The notes: generated by a model not told the origin, from the letters alone. A stretch of DNA of 42,615 bases from DATMBL01 sp050735975 (GCA_050735975.1 JBOHVS010000339.1:1-42615); one strand, 5' to 3'; shown: positions 27,197-34,953, counted from the stretch's first letter. Numbers and translations are program-made.

Positions 27197-27586
27197 ATGA
27201 TCGTAGAAGACATACTCAGTTGGTGTCTGTTCCCGCTGGTGCTGGCCGCCGCCGCATCCTTTGCATGCGCCATGTACGACAGCTTCCTTAGCCGCAGGCG
27301 CCGTGTGCACAACGAAAGTACCCTAACAAAAATCGTCCCGCTTTCGGTTTCGGATCGGAAGCGAGACCGACCGGCGACACGGCAGCCGGTTATTCGCGGC
27401 TACGATAGCCCGGAGCTGTTTCGGCAAGACTGGTGGCTCATCCGGATTGAGCAGAGCCGCAGACAGATCGCCGGGTTCGACACCCCAATCCAGATACTGG
27501 AACCGAGCGTCGGAACTCGCGAGGAATATGAAAAGCGAGTATGCGCGGTGCTGGCTCACCACCCCGGCACCAAGTGCGATAATTAA
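27197..27586 (+). CDS. Small membrane-anchored protein of unknown function
   Basis: A 129-residue product starting at ATG 27197. Residues 5-26 are hydrophobic (Leu-Phe-Pro-Leu-Val-Leu-Ala-Ala-Ala-Ala), followed by an Arg-Arg-Arg-Arg stop-transfer signal. A polar, probably cytoplasmic, domain with Trp-Trp-Leu-Ile-Arg-Ile-Glu-Gln follows. I do not recognise a family. An overlapping minus-strand frame of 108 codons exists but has no upstream signals. The promoter at 27034-27063 supports the plus-strand reading. The ribosome-binding site is poor. Confidence 0.45.
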   Translation: MIVEDILSWCLFPLVLAAAASFACAMYDSFLSRRRRVHNESTLTKIVPLSVSDRKRDRPATRQPVIRGYDSPELFRQDWWLIRIEQSRRQIAGFDTPIQILEPSVGTREEYEKRVCAVLAHHPGTKCDN

Positions 27587-27891
27587 AGCGGCTCTCTGCC
27601 TTTTAGTTTTCTCTAGCCGGTTGTTGCGCATTCAGACTTCGATGCCTAGCGGTTTGGACCGCCGCAGCCATACTTTCCTTTTGTCTCTTCCAGGCCCATC
27701 AGTGCACAGCCTCAGGTTGCCAAGGACCGATGAGCCGATGATTGTTTAATTTTTCCTTTTTTGAGCTGAACTCCAGCACTGCCTATCCCGCGCCGTGGAC
27801 AGGTTTTTAGCTTTTATTTTTCACTTTTAATTTGTCCTTTCTCCCTGTTACACTAGGCCCGATATAACGGCGAGGAGGATCTCGGACTATC
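27587..27891. other. Intergenic gap upstream of the GlcG gene
   Basis: A gap of 305 bases. The last 100 bases are T-rich and include TACACT and TATAAC stretches just before the GlcG start. A promoter is likely but the boxes are too weak to fix. Nothing else is recognisable. Confidence 0.35.
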
Positions 27892-28290
27892 ATGGCTATA
27901 CCTGGAGAAAAGGCGATTCAGATGGTGCGAACCGCCCACGCACACGCCACGCAGTTGGACATCGCAGTTACAGCAGTGGTCGTTGACCAGAGCGGCCGCA
28001 TGATCGCGCTCGGTCGCATGGACCGCGCCCGCCCCATCACGGTCGAGATCGCCCTGAATAAGGCCTACACTGCCGCGAGTTTTCAGCAACCTACGAAGGA
28101 GCTGGCCGGAGTCGCCGGGCAGACATGGTTTCAAAGCCTGGTCGTATCCAGCAACGGCCGCATTATGCCCGGCGGAGGGGCCCTGCCCATCGTCGAAGGC
28201 GGCGGCGTTGTCGGAGCCGTCGCCGTTGCCGGCGGCACCGAAGAACAGGACCAGCGCTGCGCCGAGGAGGCTCTCGCCTCTTATGGGTGA
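27892..28290 (+). CDS. GlcG/HbpS-family protein
   Basis: A 132-residue single-domain protein of the GlcG/HbpS (DUF336) family. It has the characteristic Val-Val-Asp-Gln-Ser-Gly turn, the Gly-Arg-Met-Asp motif, the Asn-Lys-Ala-Tyr-Thr-Ala-Ala helix and the Pro-Gly-Gly-Gly glycine loop. Relatives bind haem (HbpS) or accompany cobalamin- and glycolate-related enzymes; the family role is still poorly defined. An AGGAGG site lies upstream of ATG 27892, a little further than usual. It opens a plus-strand cluster with reductive-dehalogenase-like genes, and a second GlcG domain ends that cluster. That pairing suggests a cofactor-related role, by inference. Confidence 0.8.
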   Translation: MAIPGEKAIQMVRTAHAHATQLDIAVTAVVVDQSGRMIALGRMDRARPITVEIALNKAYTAASFQQPTKELAGVAGQTWFQSLVVSSNGRIMPGGGALPIVEGGGVVGAVAVAGGTEEQDQRCAEEALASYG

Positions 28291-28469
28291 CACAGGCACG
28301 TCCTGTCGGTTGCCGTTACCTCTAGTTTATCCCTAACGGCGGCCAACGACCAATTGCATCGAAGCTGCTTTTTTTGGTAGAGAGATAGTAGGGTACTGAA
28401 AGAGACTCCTCTGCGAGCAGAGACAAAAGTTTCCCACACTTGTTGTTCAGCGCATGAAAGGGAATCGCC

Positions 28470-29804
28470 ATGTCTGTAACGCTAAACAAGCCGACACAAA
28501 CGTTAGACAACGGCGTGAAACGTAGCCCCGTGGAAGCGGACGTCCCACCGCCACCCTACCTCGGGCGGTCGGTTCGTATCGTCGGACCGGTCGTCAACGT
28601 CGATATGAACCAGTCGCCACACCCTAAAAACTCGCGCGGTGAGCTGGGGAAGCCGCTCTTTAACTGGTATCGCAACACCGTTTCCAAAGACCCTCTTACC
28701 CGAGTGTCGGCGCCGAACCATTTCGCCGATCGCAGGCAATTCCTCACCTCGGCGGTCAACCGGGATAGCAAGGGCAAGGTCAACGCAAAGCAGGTCGCTG
28801 TGGATGACCCAGCCGCCATGACCCGCCATATTAAGGCTGTGGCGCGCTATATGGGCGCCGACGTCGTCGCCGTCGCCAAGGCTCATCCATCCTTCCTGTA
28901 TGCCGGCAGCCGCTACGTGCAAGACGGCACGGCGGAGGACGCCTACCAACAAAGCTCGCCGGCAGAGTTGGCCGGGAAGTTCCCTTACATCATCGTCGCA
29001 ACCACTGCATGGGATCATGACAAGCTGCAGGCGCACCGCCATCACATCGGCGATGCCGCCTACCACGTCTCGCAAATGAAAGGCGTCGTAATCCTCAAGG
29101 CCATCGAGGGCTACGTCAAGGAACTAGGGTACACCGCTCTACGGGGCGTAGTGACACCGCAGGCCGCGGGCGTGGCGTCGGGCGTCGGCGAGTTGGGGCG
29201 CAACGGGCTCGTCATCAATAGGACTTACGGCGCCCGCATCCACATGCCGGATCCCATTCTGACCGACCTGCCGCTGGTGCCGGACGGACCCGTCGATATC
29301 GGCGTCGAGGATTTCTGCAAGATCTGCCGCAAGTGCGCTAATACCTGTCCCACTAACAGCATCCCCTTCGGCGACAAGGTCGTACACAACGGCATTGAGA
29401 AGTACAAAATCAACTGGCTCACCTGCTATAAGCTTAGACCCTATGTCCACGATCATTGGGGAAGCTGCTTAACTTGCGCTACCGTCTGCCCGTTTACCAA
29501 GCCCAACGTCTGGTGGCGGAGTCTCGCGGTCTGGGCGCTCAGCACTACTCCGTTCTCCGCCCGGCCTGCGCTGGTGCGCGCGCTGAAGGCAATCGACGAC
29601 CGCTTCTGGGGGGTGGCGCGCAACAATAGGGTGCGCTGGCTAAGCTATGACTCCGGCATCAAACCGGGGGACCAAGCCTGTACAGTCGCCGGCTGCACCG
29701 CAGCACATGAGGGCAAGGGCCACTCGCGAGAGGTAATCGGGAACGTCGGTTACTATGCACCGCTGAAAGAGAACACCAACCGATTCGTCAAGCGGGACCC
29801 CTAG
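28470..29804 (+). CDS. Reductive-dehalogenase-like corrinoid/Fe-S protein
   Basis: A 444-residue protein. Residues 110-275 resemble the cobalamin-binding region of RdhA and QueG, ending in the conserved Gly-Leu-Val-Ile-Asn-Arg-Thr-Tyr-Gly-Ala-Arg and Thr-Asp-Leu-Pro-Leu. The ferredoxin domain follows: Cys283-x2-Cys286-x2-Cys289-x3-Cys293-Pro, and Cys319 with Cys333-x2-Cys336-x3-Cys340-Pro. Respiratory RdhA proteins carry an N-terminal Tat signal; none is seen here, so the protein is probably cytoplasmic, like the catabolic or unassigned members. No rdhB-type anchor gene is nearby. It may reduce a halogenated or other substrate using Fe-S clusters and a corrinoid. The true substrate is unknown. 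Confidence 0.8.
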   Translation: MSVTLNKPTQTLDNGVKRSPVEADVPPPPYLGRSVRIVGPVVNVDMNQSPHPKNSRGELGKPLFNWYRNTVSKDPLTRVSAPNHFADRRQFLTSAVNRDSKGKVNAKQVAVDDPAAMTRHIKAVARYMGADVVAVAKAHPSFLYAGSRYVQDGTAEDAYQQSSPAELAGKFPYIIVATTAWDHDKLQAHRHHIGDAAYHVSQMKGVVILKAIEGYVKELGYTALRGVVTPQAAGVASGVGELGRNGLVINRTYGARIHMPDPILTDLPLVPDGPVDIGVEDFCKICRKCANTCPTNSIPFGDKVVHNGIEKYKINWLTCYKLRPYVHDHWGSCLTCATVCPFTKPNVWWRSLAVWALSTTPFSARPALVRALKAIDDRFWGVARNNRVRWLSYDSGIKPGDQACTVAGCTAAHEGKGHSREVIGNVGYYAPLKENTNRFVKRDP

Positions 29805-30430
29805 TGACGCTCAGACTAGGCCCGCTCAAAGTCCAGTGGCCGGGCAAAGACTCTAGAGAAGAAGATCCCTACTGGGATTCTTTCATCAATGCGCCTCCCG
29901 CGGATCTCGCCAATACCGTCACAGAGATGATCCGCAATGCCCCCGAAGGCAATATTTTTCCGACCAAGACAGAACTCCACACGCCCGAGATCACTTCCAG
30001 CCACGTCAAGGAGCTGGCGCGCTACCTAGGGACTGACCTGGTCGGCATCGCCAAATTGGATTCGAACGGACCCTCTTCATCGTTCCCTCTTCCCTCCGCG
30101 GGAGAGGGTAAGGGTGAGGCGGACGATGGGTATCCCTTCGGCGTCATCTGCGCGGTTCAAGCCTATTACGACCCACGGCAAGCACTGGGTATCGGCGGCC
30201 AGGTGCCGGTACAGAAGGGATTGTTCATCACCTTCGTGCTCAGCGCGTGGATCCGCGAGCTTGGCTTTCGCGCTACGGCGGCACCAGATCGCAATGCCGA
30301 GCAACTGGCTGCTGCAGCCGGCCTCGGGAAGCTTAACGCGGACGGGAGGTTGGTGACACCCCAATACGGCCTCCGGATTCATGTGGCAAACGTGATTCGC
30401 ACTGATTTGCCGGTAGCGCCTGATGGCTGA
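29804..30430 (+). CDS. Truncated reductive-dehalogenase-like protein lacking the Fe-S domain
   Basis: A 208-residue protein starting at GTG 29804, which overlaps the TAG of the previous gene by one base. It aligns with the corrinoid-domain part of that gene (about residues 70-208 against 120-273 there), with shared Ala-Arg-Tyr-Leu/Met-Gly, Arg/Lys-Glu-Leu-Gly, Tyr-Gly-Leu-Arg-Ile-His and Thr-Asp-Leu-Pro motifs. It ends at Pro-Asp-Gly, exactly where the neighbour continues into the cysteine-rich domain. Residues of about 94-106 come from an inserted REP-like palindrome. A loss of function is possible, but the frame is otherwise open. The Fe-S module encoded next could complement it. Confidence 0.7.
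   Translation: MTLRLGPLKVQWPGKDSREEDPYWDSFINAPPADLANTVTEMIRNAPEGNIFPTKTELHTPEITSSHVKELARYLGTDLVGIAKLDSNGPSSSFPLPSAGEGKGEADDGYPFGVICAVQAYYDPRQALGIGGQVPVQKGLFITFVLSAWIRELGFRATAAPDRNAEQLAAAAGLGKLNADGRLVTPQYGLRIHVANVIRTDLPVAPDG
30085..30119 (+). repeat. In-frame REP-like palindrome within a coding sequence
   Basis: The stretch CCCTCTTCCCTCC-GCG-GGAGAGGG followed by TAAGGGTGAGG is nearly self-complementary. It has the G/C-rich, CCCTCACCCT-type composition of common bacterial interspersed palindromes. It adds about 12 codons (Pro-Leu-Pro-Ser-Ala-Gly-Glu-Gly-Lys-Gly) to a loop of the truncated dehalogenase-like protein without breaking the frame. The neighbouring paralogue lacks that sequence at this point. 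Confidence 0.65.
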
Positions 30431-30527
30431 CCCTTCGGGATTTCAAATGTCAAATTTCACATCGGAATCTGAAGTTCGAATCTGAGATCTGAAATGTGAG
30501 ATATGTGATTCCGCGCGTAGCAAGGAC

Positions 30528-31190
30528 ATGCCGTACATCATAACTTCGCTGTGTACCAACGATGGAGCGTGCGTCGAGGTCTGCCCGGTAGCCTGCATCC
30601 ATACGAAGCCGGGCGCGCCGCAGTTCTACATCGATCCCGAAGTGTGTATCGATTGCGAGCAATGCGAAATCGTTTGCCCGGTGGACGCGATCTTCAAAGA
30701 CGTCGACATTCCCGCCGAACATCAAGCCGCCATTGAGGTCAACGCCAGTTTCTTTCGTAAGAACAAAGCAGCAGTCGGTCCGGTTTCCTTCGACAAGGCC
30801 TGGGCTATGGTGCACGCGGCGCATGACTATGCGGAGATCGCCGGAATCAGGGTGACGGTCGCTGTCGTAGACGAGGCCGGCGCTCCCATCGCCGTCGGGC
30901 GGATGAACGGAGCCGAAGCTAGTGCGGCGGACCTGGCATTCAATAAGGCCTATACGGCCGCCGCCTTCCACATCGCCACAGCGGAGCTGGCGCCCCAAGC
31001 GCGGCGACCTTGGCTGCATAGTCTTGCAATCTCCCACCGCGGTCGCATCCTGCCGGCTGGCGGCGGAATTCCGATCGTTGATGGCGTGACAATCGTCGGC
31101 GCGGTCGGCGTAGCCGGCTCCAGCCGTGCCGAACAGGACATCCTCTGCTGCCGTGCCGCCCTGGCCGTATTGGAGAGGCCCGGCCACTGA
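30528..31190 (+). CDS. Ferredoxin-GlcG fusion protein
   Basis: A 220-residue two-domain protein. Residues 1-60 form a bacterial ferredoxin with two cluster motifs. The first reads Cys9-x2-Asp12-x2-Cys15-x3-Cys19-Pro, with Asp at the second ligand position (3Fe-4S or Asp-ligated 4Fe-4S). The second is a normal Cys-x2-Cys-x2-Cys-x3-Cys-Pro. From about residue 88 to the end lies a GlcG/HbpS domain like the one encoded at 27892, including Asn-Lys-Ala-Tyr-Thr-Ala-Ala and a Gly-Gly-Gly-Ile-Pro-Ile-Val loop. The 98-base gap upstream includes TTTCA-rich direct and inverted repeats. It may hand electrons to the dehalogenase-like proteins. I know of no standard name for this fusion. Confidence 0.8.
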   Translation: MPYIITSLCTNDGACVEVCPVACIHTKPGAPQFYIDPEVCIDCEQCEIVCPVDAIFKDVDIPAEHQAAIEVNASFFRKNKAAVGPVSFDKAWAMVHAAHDYAEIAGIRVTVAVVDEAGAPIAVGRMNGAEASAADLAFNKAYTAAAFHIATAELAPQARRPWLHSLAISHRGRILPAGGGIPIVDGVTIVGAVGVAGSSRAEQDILCCRAALAVLERPGH

Positions 31191-31256
31191 GCGATTGAAC
31201 AACAGAGGCGCGACGATTTGCACCATTTGAACGCTTTGAACGGTCTAAACTATTTT

Positions 31257-32228
31257 TCAGGAAACCAGCCCTGCTTGTTTTAATTTTCGCCGCAGCCAGG
31301 ACCCGGGCTGAAGAACCTGGGTCGGGCGGCATTCATAGTTCCTCACCCGTTTAGTCAGGCCGTTCCTCTTAATAAATTCCTTCGCTTCCTCGCGGGCTTG
31401 TTGCTTTAAAAGTTCTTGGTCATTGACAGTCGCCTCTCCGGTCCCGGGGCTGAATATCCGCTTCAACTTAGCCTCGAAGTACTCTTGAGCCAGAGCGGCC
31501 TCGTCCTTCACGCGCACCGTGATGGCTATCGTGCCCTGACTTTCATCGACTATAGCTCTGCTGCCCTCCTGTTCATCTCTCTTGACCATCTCCATCAAAG
31601 CAGCGGCGCATTGTGATCGGGAAGCGTAACTGCCTGAAGGCGTCCAATTGGGTCCGGCAAGCTTTTGCCGCGAAGCACTTTGAGAAGGCTCAATTACCGT
31701 CTCCGCCAACAAGGTCCAGGCAGTCGCTGCCTTAGGCGTTTCCCATACGGCATATCCGATAGCTACGATGGCAATCAGCGCAAGAATGGATGCCGCCGAT
31801 TTGCGATGGGCGCCGGATTTCCGCGAATTCAAAGCAAACACGACTGACGCGGCACGCTTGAGTGCAAATTGACGACGCCAGCTTTTGCGCCTAGGAGCTC
31901 TTTTCTGAGCGCTTCTCGAAGAACGCGGAGCCGAGGTCGACCTTCTCGGTGACGAACGGTGCCGTACAGTTGTCGTTGCGGCAGTCTTTGGGATCGTCGT
32001 CTTTGGCGAGCGCTTTTGGTCATACTCGCGGCGACGCGCCGGGTCTCCCAGAACCGCGTAGGCCCCATTAATTTGCAGGAACTTCTCATTCGCACGTGCT
32101 TTCTCGGCGCTAGTAGAGAACAAGTCAGGATGATACTTTTTGACCAGTTCGCGGTAAGCCGACTTGATTTCGTCCAGGCTCGCGGAGGGCGAAATCCCGA
32201 GAATTCTATAAAAATCCGGTCCAGCCAT
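31257..32228 (-). CDS. Membrane-anchored DnaJ-domain protein
   Basis: A 323-residue protein. The J-domain occupies about residues 4-70, with the ATPase-stimulating His33-Pro34-Asp35 motif and the usual Tyr-Arg-x-Leu-Gly start. A long Arg/Ser/Thr/Lys-rich low-complexity linker follows, then one transmembrane segment near residues 168-186 (Leu-Ala-Leu-Ile-Ala-Ile-Val-Ala-Ile). An uncharacterised C-terminal domain of about 130 residues ends it. There is no Gly/Phe region or zinc centre, so it is a type III (class C) co-chaperone that recruits DnaK to the membrane. It is convergent with the ferredoxin-GlcG gene. Confidence 0.8.
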   Translation of the reverse strand: MAGPDFYRILGISPSASLDEIKSAYRELVKKYHPDLFSTSAEKARANEKFLQINGAYAVLGDPARRREYDQKRSPKTTIPKTAATTTVRHRSSPRRSTSAPRSSRSAQKRAPRRKSWRRQFALKRAASVVFALNSRKSGAHRKSAASILALIAIVAIGYAVWETPKAATAWTLLAETVIEPSQSASRQKLAGPNWTPSGSYASRSQCAAALMEMVKRDEQEGSRAIVDESQGTIAITVRVKDEAALAQEYFEAKLKRIFSPGTGEATVNDQELLKQQAREEAKEFIKRNGLTKRVRNYECRPTQVLQPGSWLRRKLKQAGLVS

Positions 32229-32306
32229 TTCTTAAGTCAAAGCGCCCGGTAACCGACGCATGCTGAGCAAAGTAAGCCGCCCAACGCCCGCGCGCACGAC
32301 CAGGGC

Positions 32307-32540
32307 TTATACACCGCGGATGACCGCGCCGCACTCCTCGCACCTGTACCGCACGCTTGCGCTTGCCACCGTTATCACCTCTTCGAATTCATATCGTTTA
32401 CTGCCGGAGGTCTCAAAACATTCCGGACAGAAGCCGTCTCCCAGTTCCGCGGCTGAGAGGGTCAGATGGCAGTGCCGGCAGCGCACTGTTTTCTTTCTTT
32501 CGGGCAACAGTTCCAGGGTGCTGTGATTACACAAGGGCAT
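32307..32540 (-). CDS. Small zinc-ribbon protein
   Basis: A 77-residue protein with two pairs of zinc ligands: Cys-x2-Cys in Arg-Cys-Arg-His-Cys and again in Phe-Cys-Pro-Glu-Cys, plus a closing Arg-Cys-Glu-Glu-Cys. ATG 32540 is taken instead of an upstream in-frame TTG at 32567. It follows the J-domain gene's start at 78 bases on the same strand. The target is unknown. Proteins of this layout often bind nucleic acid or act as small chaperone-related factors. Confidence 0.6.
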   Translation of the reverse strand: MPLCNHSTLELLPERKKTVRCRHCHLTLSAAELGDGFCPECFETSGSKRYEFEEVITVASASVRYRCEECGAVIRGV

Positions 32541-32763
32541 CTTGAATACCTTTGGACAAGGTAACAAACACGCAACCCGAGCGGCAATACCTACCCCGCA
32601 TTATTCACGGACGATGGATAAGCGCCGACAGTGTGTTCTTAGCCTTCGGGGGCGAGCCCCCAGCAGCCCTCGCGGCGGGATTTATGCGAGGCACGCGATC
32701 AATCGATGAGCGGGTAATTGTTAGTTTTTACTTTTTATCCTTGATTGAATCATCAAGTTCCCC

Positions 32764-33393
32764 TCATTTCTTGACCGAGAGGAGATTCTTCTCATTGAGC
32801 GCTTGCATCACAGCTTCGACATAGTCTCTAATGGCCGTATTCACATTCTCCGGCTCGGTGGTCTTGATCGTGCCGGTCCACACCACTTCGCCCTTGGCCA
32901 CATCGTACAGCGTCGTCTCCGAGGTATACTCATGATATCGACGAACGCTCGGCGCCCCGTATAGGCCGTGCCAAACGGCCCCGACGTTCCGACCAAAGAT
33001 GCCGAAGGACGGAGTCGGATAATAGCTCGGTCCCAGCTCTGTCTTCTGTTCGACGCCCACCGATCGGGCGATGATCACCGCATCAACCCCGGCGTTTTGC
33101 GCCGCTTGTTTGAGTTTGGCTTCGTTGATTTTTTCATCCTCCGGCATGTAACGATAGCTCGGCAAGGCGTCGACCCCGGCTGCCCTGAGTTGGGCAACGA
33201 ACTCGTCTTCGAAATTGCGCCGGATGCTGGTTTCCGGGCCGAGACCGCCGACCATGATCCTCTTGAACGAAGGCGAGGTGTAGGCGGGATTGCTCCACTG
33301 AGTGACAAGCTTGTTCGAAGTGGCGCAGCCGGCAAGACTGACGATCGCAACGATGGTAGGAAAGGCAAACACGCGCGATAGCATGAGGGACAT
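32764..33393 (-). CDS. Lipoprotein of the DUF4136-like type
   Basis: A 209-residue lipoprotein. The signal peptide ends in the lipobox Leu-Ala-Gly-Cys (Cys at about residue 20 of the chosen start), so it is lipid-anchored. ATG 33393 is preferred over upstream in-frame codons because AAGGAGG lies 11 bases before it and it gives the clean signal peptide. The mature region has Trp-Ser-Asn-Pro-Ala-Tyr and Ile-Met-Val-Gly-Gly, and a Glu-Thr-Thr-Leu-Tyr-Asp stretch, as in DUF4136-like envelope proteins of unknown function. Divergent from the small lipoprotein gene at 33559. Confidence 0.65.
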   Translation of the reverse strand: MSLMLSRVFAFPTIVAIVSLAGCATSNKLVTQWSNPAYTSPSFKRIMVGGLGPETSIRRNFEDEFVAQLRAAGVDALPSYRYMPEDEKINEAKLKQAAQNAGVDAVIIARSVGVEQKTELGPSYYPTPSFGIFGRNVGAVWHGLYGAPSVRRYHEYTSETTLYDVAKGEVVWTGTIKTTEPENVNTAIRDYVEAVMQALNEKNLLSVKK

Positions 33394-33495
33394 AAGTTTT
33401 CTTACCTCCTTGCTCTTGGGCAAATTATACCATTCAAGGGCGCTTTTCGAAACGCCACTCAAGGCTCTATGTCCTTTCAACAACTTGCGAGAGCT

Positions 33496-33525
33496 TTGTT
33501 GTCCATTGTGACTCTTTGTTATAGA
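33496..33525 (+). promoter_or_regulatory. Sigma-70-type promoter for the small lipoprotein gene
   Basis: TTGTTG at 33496-33501 and TATAGA at 33520-33525 with an 18-base spacer. A strong TTAGGAGG ribosome-binding site and the ATG at 33559 follow. The layout is tidy for a short-leader gene. Confidence 0.5.
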
Positions 33526-33558
33526 GATAAATAAATTTTATTAGGAGGTTCACGTACA

Positions 33559-33786
33559 ATGAAACACGTCAAAAACGTAATCGTCTCGTCGCTCATCGGA
33601 ATCTGTGCGCTTGCCTTGGGCTCCTGCGGAAAGTCTGATGACGACAAAGGTCCTATGGAAAAAGCCGGCAAAGCCGTCGATCAGGCAGTGGGGAAAGCCA
33701 AGGAGCAGACAGGACAAGCGATGGAGCAAGCAGGCGAAGCAATGAAGGAAGCCGGCGAGAAAATGCGTGAAGCGGAGAAAAAGTGA
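33559..33786 (+). CDS. Small lipoprotein with coiled-coil tail
   Basis: A 75-residue product. AGGAGG lies a few bases upstream of ATG 33559. The signal peptide carries the lipobox Leu-Gly-Ser-Cys at about residues 20-23. The mature part of about 50 residues is an amphipathic, Glu/Lys/Ala-rich helix with repeated Gln-Ala and Glu-Lys-Ala-Gly units, likely a coiled coil. This design is common in small envelope stress or spacer lipoproteins. I cannot name the family. The gene stands alone. Confidence 0.7.
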   Translation: MKHVKNVIVSSLIGICALALGSCGKSDDDKGPMEKAGKAVDQAVGKAKEQTGQAMEQAGEAMKEAGEKMREAEKK

Positions 33787-33852
33787 CACGAAATAATTCG
33801 GCTGTTTTTAATTTTCACTGTCTCATTTTTTCATTAACAGGCGGGAGAAAAC

Positions 33853-33981
33853 TCCATATTCGAACCTAAACTCAAGGAGAAGACAGGAAACGTGACGACG
33901 ATCATTCTGAACCGCCCGGAGGTCGGCCACGGCAGAGCGATACCCCACGGGCTCAGCTCATCGCGCTTTACAAGAAGCTAG
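33853..33981 (+). pseudogene. Fragment of an enoyl-CoA hydratase/crotonase gene
   Basis: In one frame the DNA encodes ...Lys-Glu-Lys-Thr-Gly-Asn-Val-Thr-Thr-Ile-Ile-Leu-Asn-Arg-Pro-Glu-Val, the well-known N-terminal opening of crotonase-fold proteins (Ile-Ile-Leu-Asn-Arg-Pro). The similarity stops after that, and the frame ends at 33981. Only about 30 of roughly 260 codons survive. It overlaps the 3' end of the acyltransferase gene on the other strand by a few bases. It is read as a deletion remnant. Confidence 0.5.
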
Positions 33982-34895
33982 CCGAGTCTGCTCTGCCGCC
34001 TCGCTAAACGAGTGTGCCATCTTTTATGCAGCCACACCCACTGTTCGGGCGCGGCGCGAATAATGGACTCCAAGCGCTCATTAAGCATTGCGGTCAGTGC
34101 CAACACGTCGCGCTTGGTATCGCCGGTCGGCAGATAATGTAATCGCTCTATAGTAATTCTGTGGCGCTTACCGCGACGGTGGTGCCAACAGAAAATCACG
34201 GGCGAGCCGGTGCGTAACGCCAACGCGGCAGGCACGGTAGGAGTAAAAGCAGGCCGCCCGAAAAACGGCACAAAATCACCCGGGGTTTTGGTGTCTTGAT
34301 CAATCAGAAATGCCATCAGGCCATTTTGGCGCAGGACGCGCAAAATCGACCTCCCCGTATTGCTTCTGTCCCGCCAGATTATCTGTAAGCCATGCACGGT
34401 ACGCCATTTGTGCAACCATCGGGTTATGCGTGGATCGTAAAACGGCTTGGCTACGGTGGCGATAGGATAGCCTGCGGCTGCAATCGACTGCCCCAGTAAC
34501 TCCCAATTCCCGATATGTCCCGAAATTGTTATTGCGCCTTTGCCTTCGGAAAGAACCTCATCTAATACGCGTCGAGCGGCGGGATCCAATGGAGGCACCC
34601 GTCGATGCAAGCGGGACAATTCCCATATCGATTCCGCGAAATGCACAAACATACGGCGGGTCGTCTTGGCCGGCTCAAGCTCAGGGAGAGCGACCGTCAA
34701 CTGCGCTCGCGCGCGCCGCGCATGACTTCGAAATAGATAGGGCGCTAAACAACCCGCCAGCCGCATCAAGCCGCGCAGCGGTAGCAGCTGCGCCGCTGTC
34801 AACCCGCCGCGCATCAAGCCGTACAAAGCGGCATTTTTGAGGCGTTGCGGCCAAGGCCAGCGACGACGGTTAATTATTCTATGTCCATTCTTCAC
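33978..34895 (-). CDS. Lysophospholipid/lipid A acyltransferase (LpxL/HtrB family)
   Basis: About 305 residues. The catalytic motif His-x4-Glu type is visible as Gly-His-Ile-Gly-Asn-Trp-Glu-Leu-Leu, and the later Leu-Ile-Asp-Gln-Asp-Thr block matches the family's second conserved region. It transfers an acyl chain to lipid A precursors or a related glycolipid on the inner face of the cytoplasmic membrane. The start is uncertain: GTG 34895 is chosen, while a TTG at 34931 is an alternative and neither has a strong ribosome-binding site. Its presence supports an LPS-bearing outer membrane. Confidence 0.8.
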   Translation of the reverse strand: MKNGHRIINRRRWPWPQRLKNAALYGLMRGGLTAAQLLPLRGLMRLAGCLAPYLFRSHARRARAQLTVALPELEPAKTTRRMFVHFAESIWELSRLHRRVPPLDPAARRVLDEVLSEGKGAITISGHIGNWELLGQSIAAAGYPIATVAKPFYDPRITRWLHKWRTVHGLQIIWRDRSNTGRSILRVLRQNGLMAFLIDQDTKTPGDFVPFFGRPAFTPTVPAALALRTGSPVIFCWHHRRGKRHRITIERLHYLPTGDTKRDVLALTAMLNERLESIIRAAPEQWVWLHKRWHTRLARRQSRLG

Positions 34896-34953
34896 AGATT
34901 TCCGGTAGATTTTAGAAGGAAATCGCCACAAAGGGAAGCGGCAAGCCCAAACA

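Noticed and set aside
28731..28760. An Arg-Arg-Gln-Phe-Leu sequence in the full-length dehalogenase-like protein, reminiscent of a Tat signal
   Set aside because: It is internal at about residue 88 and not followed by a hydrophobic stretch, so it is not a signal peptide.
30450..31226. A 258-codon minus-strand frame opposite the ferredoxin-GlcG gene
   Set aside because: The plus strand encodes clear Cys-cluster and GlcG motifs; the minus frame is a shadow.
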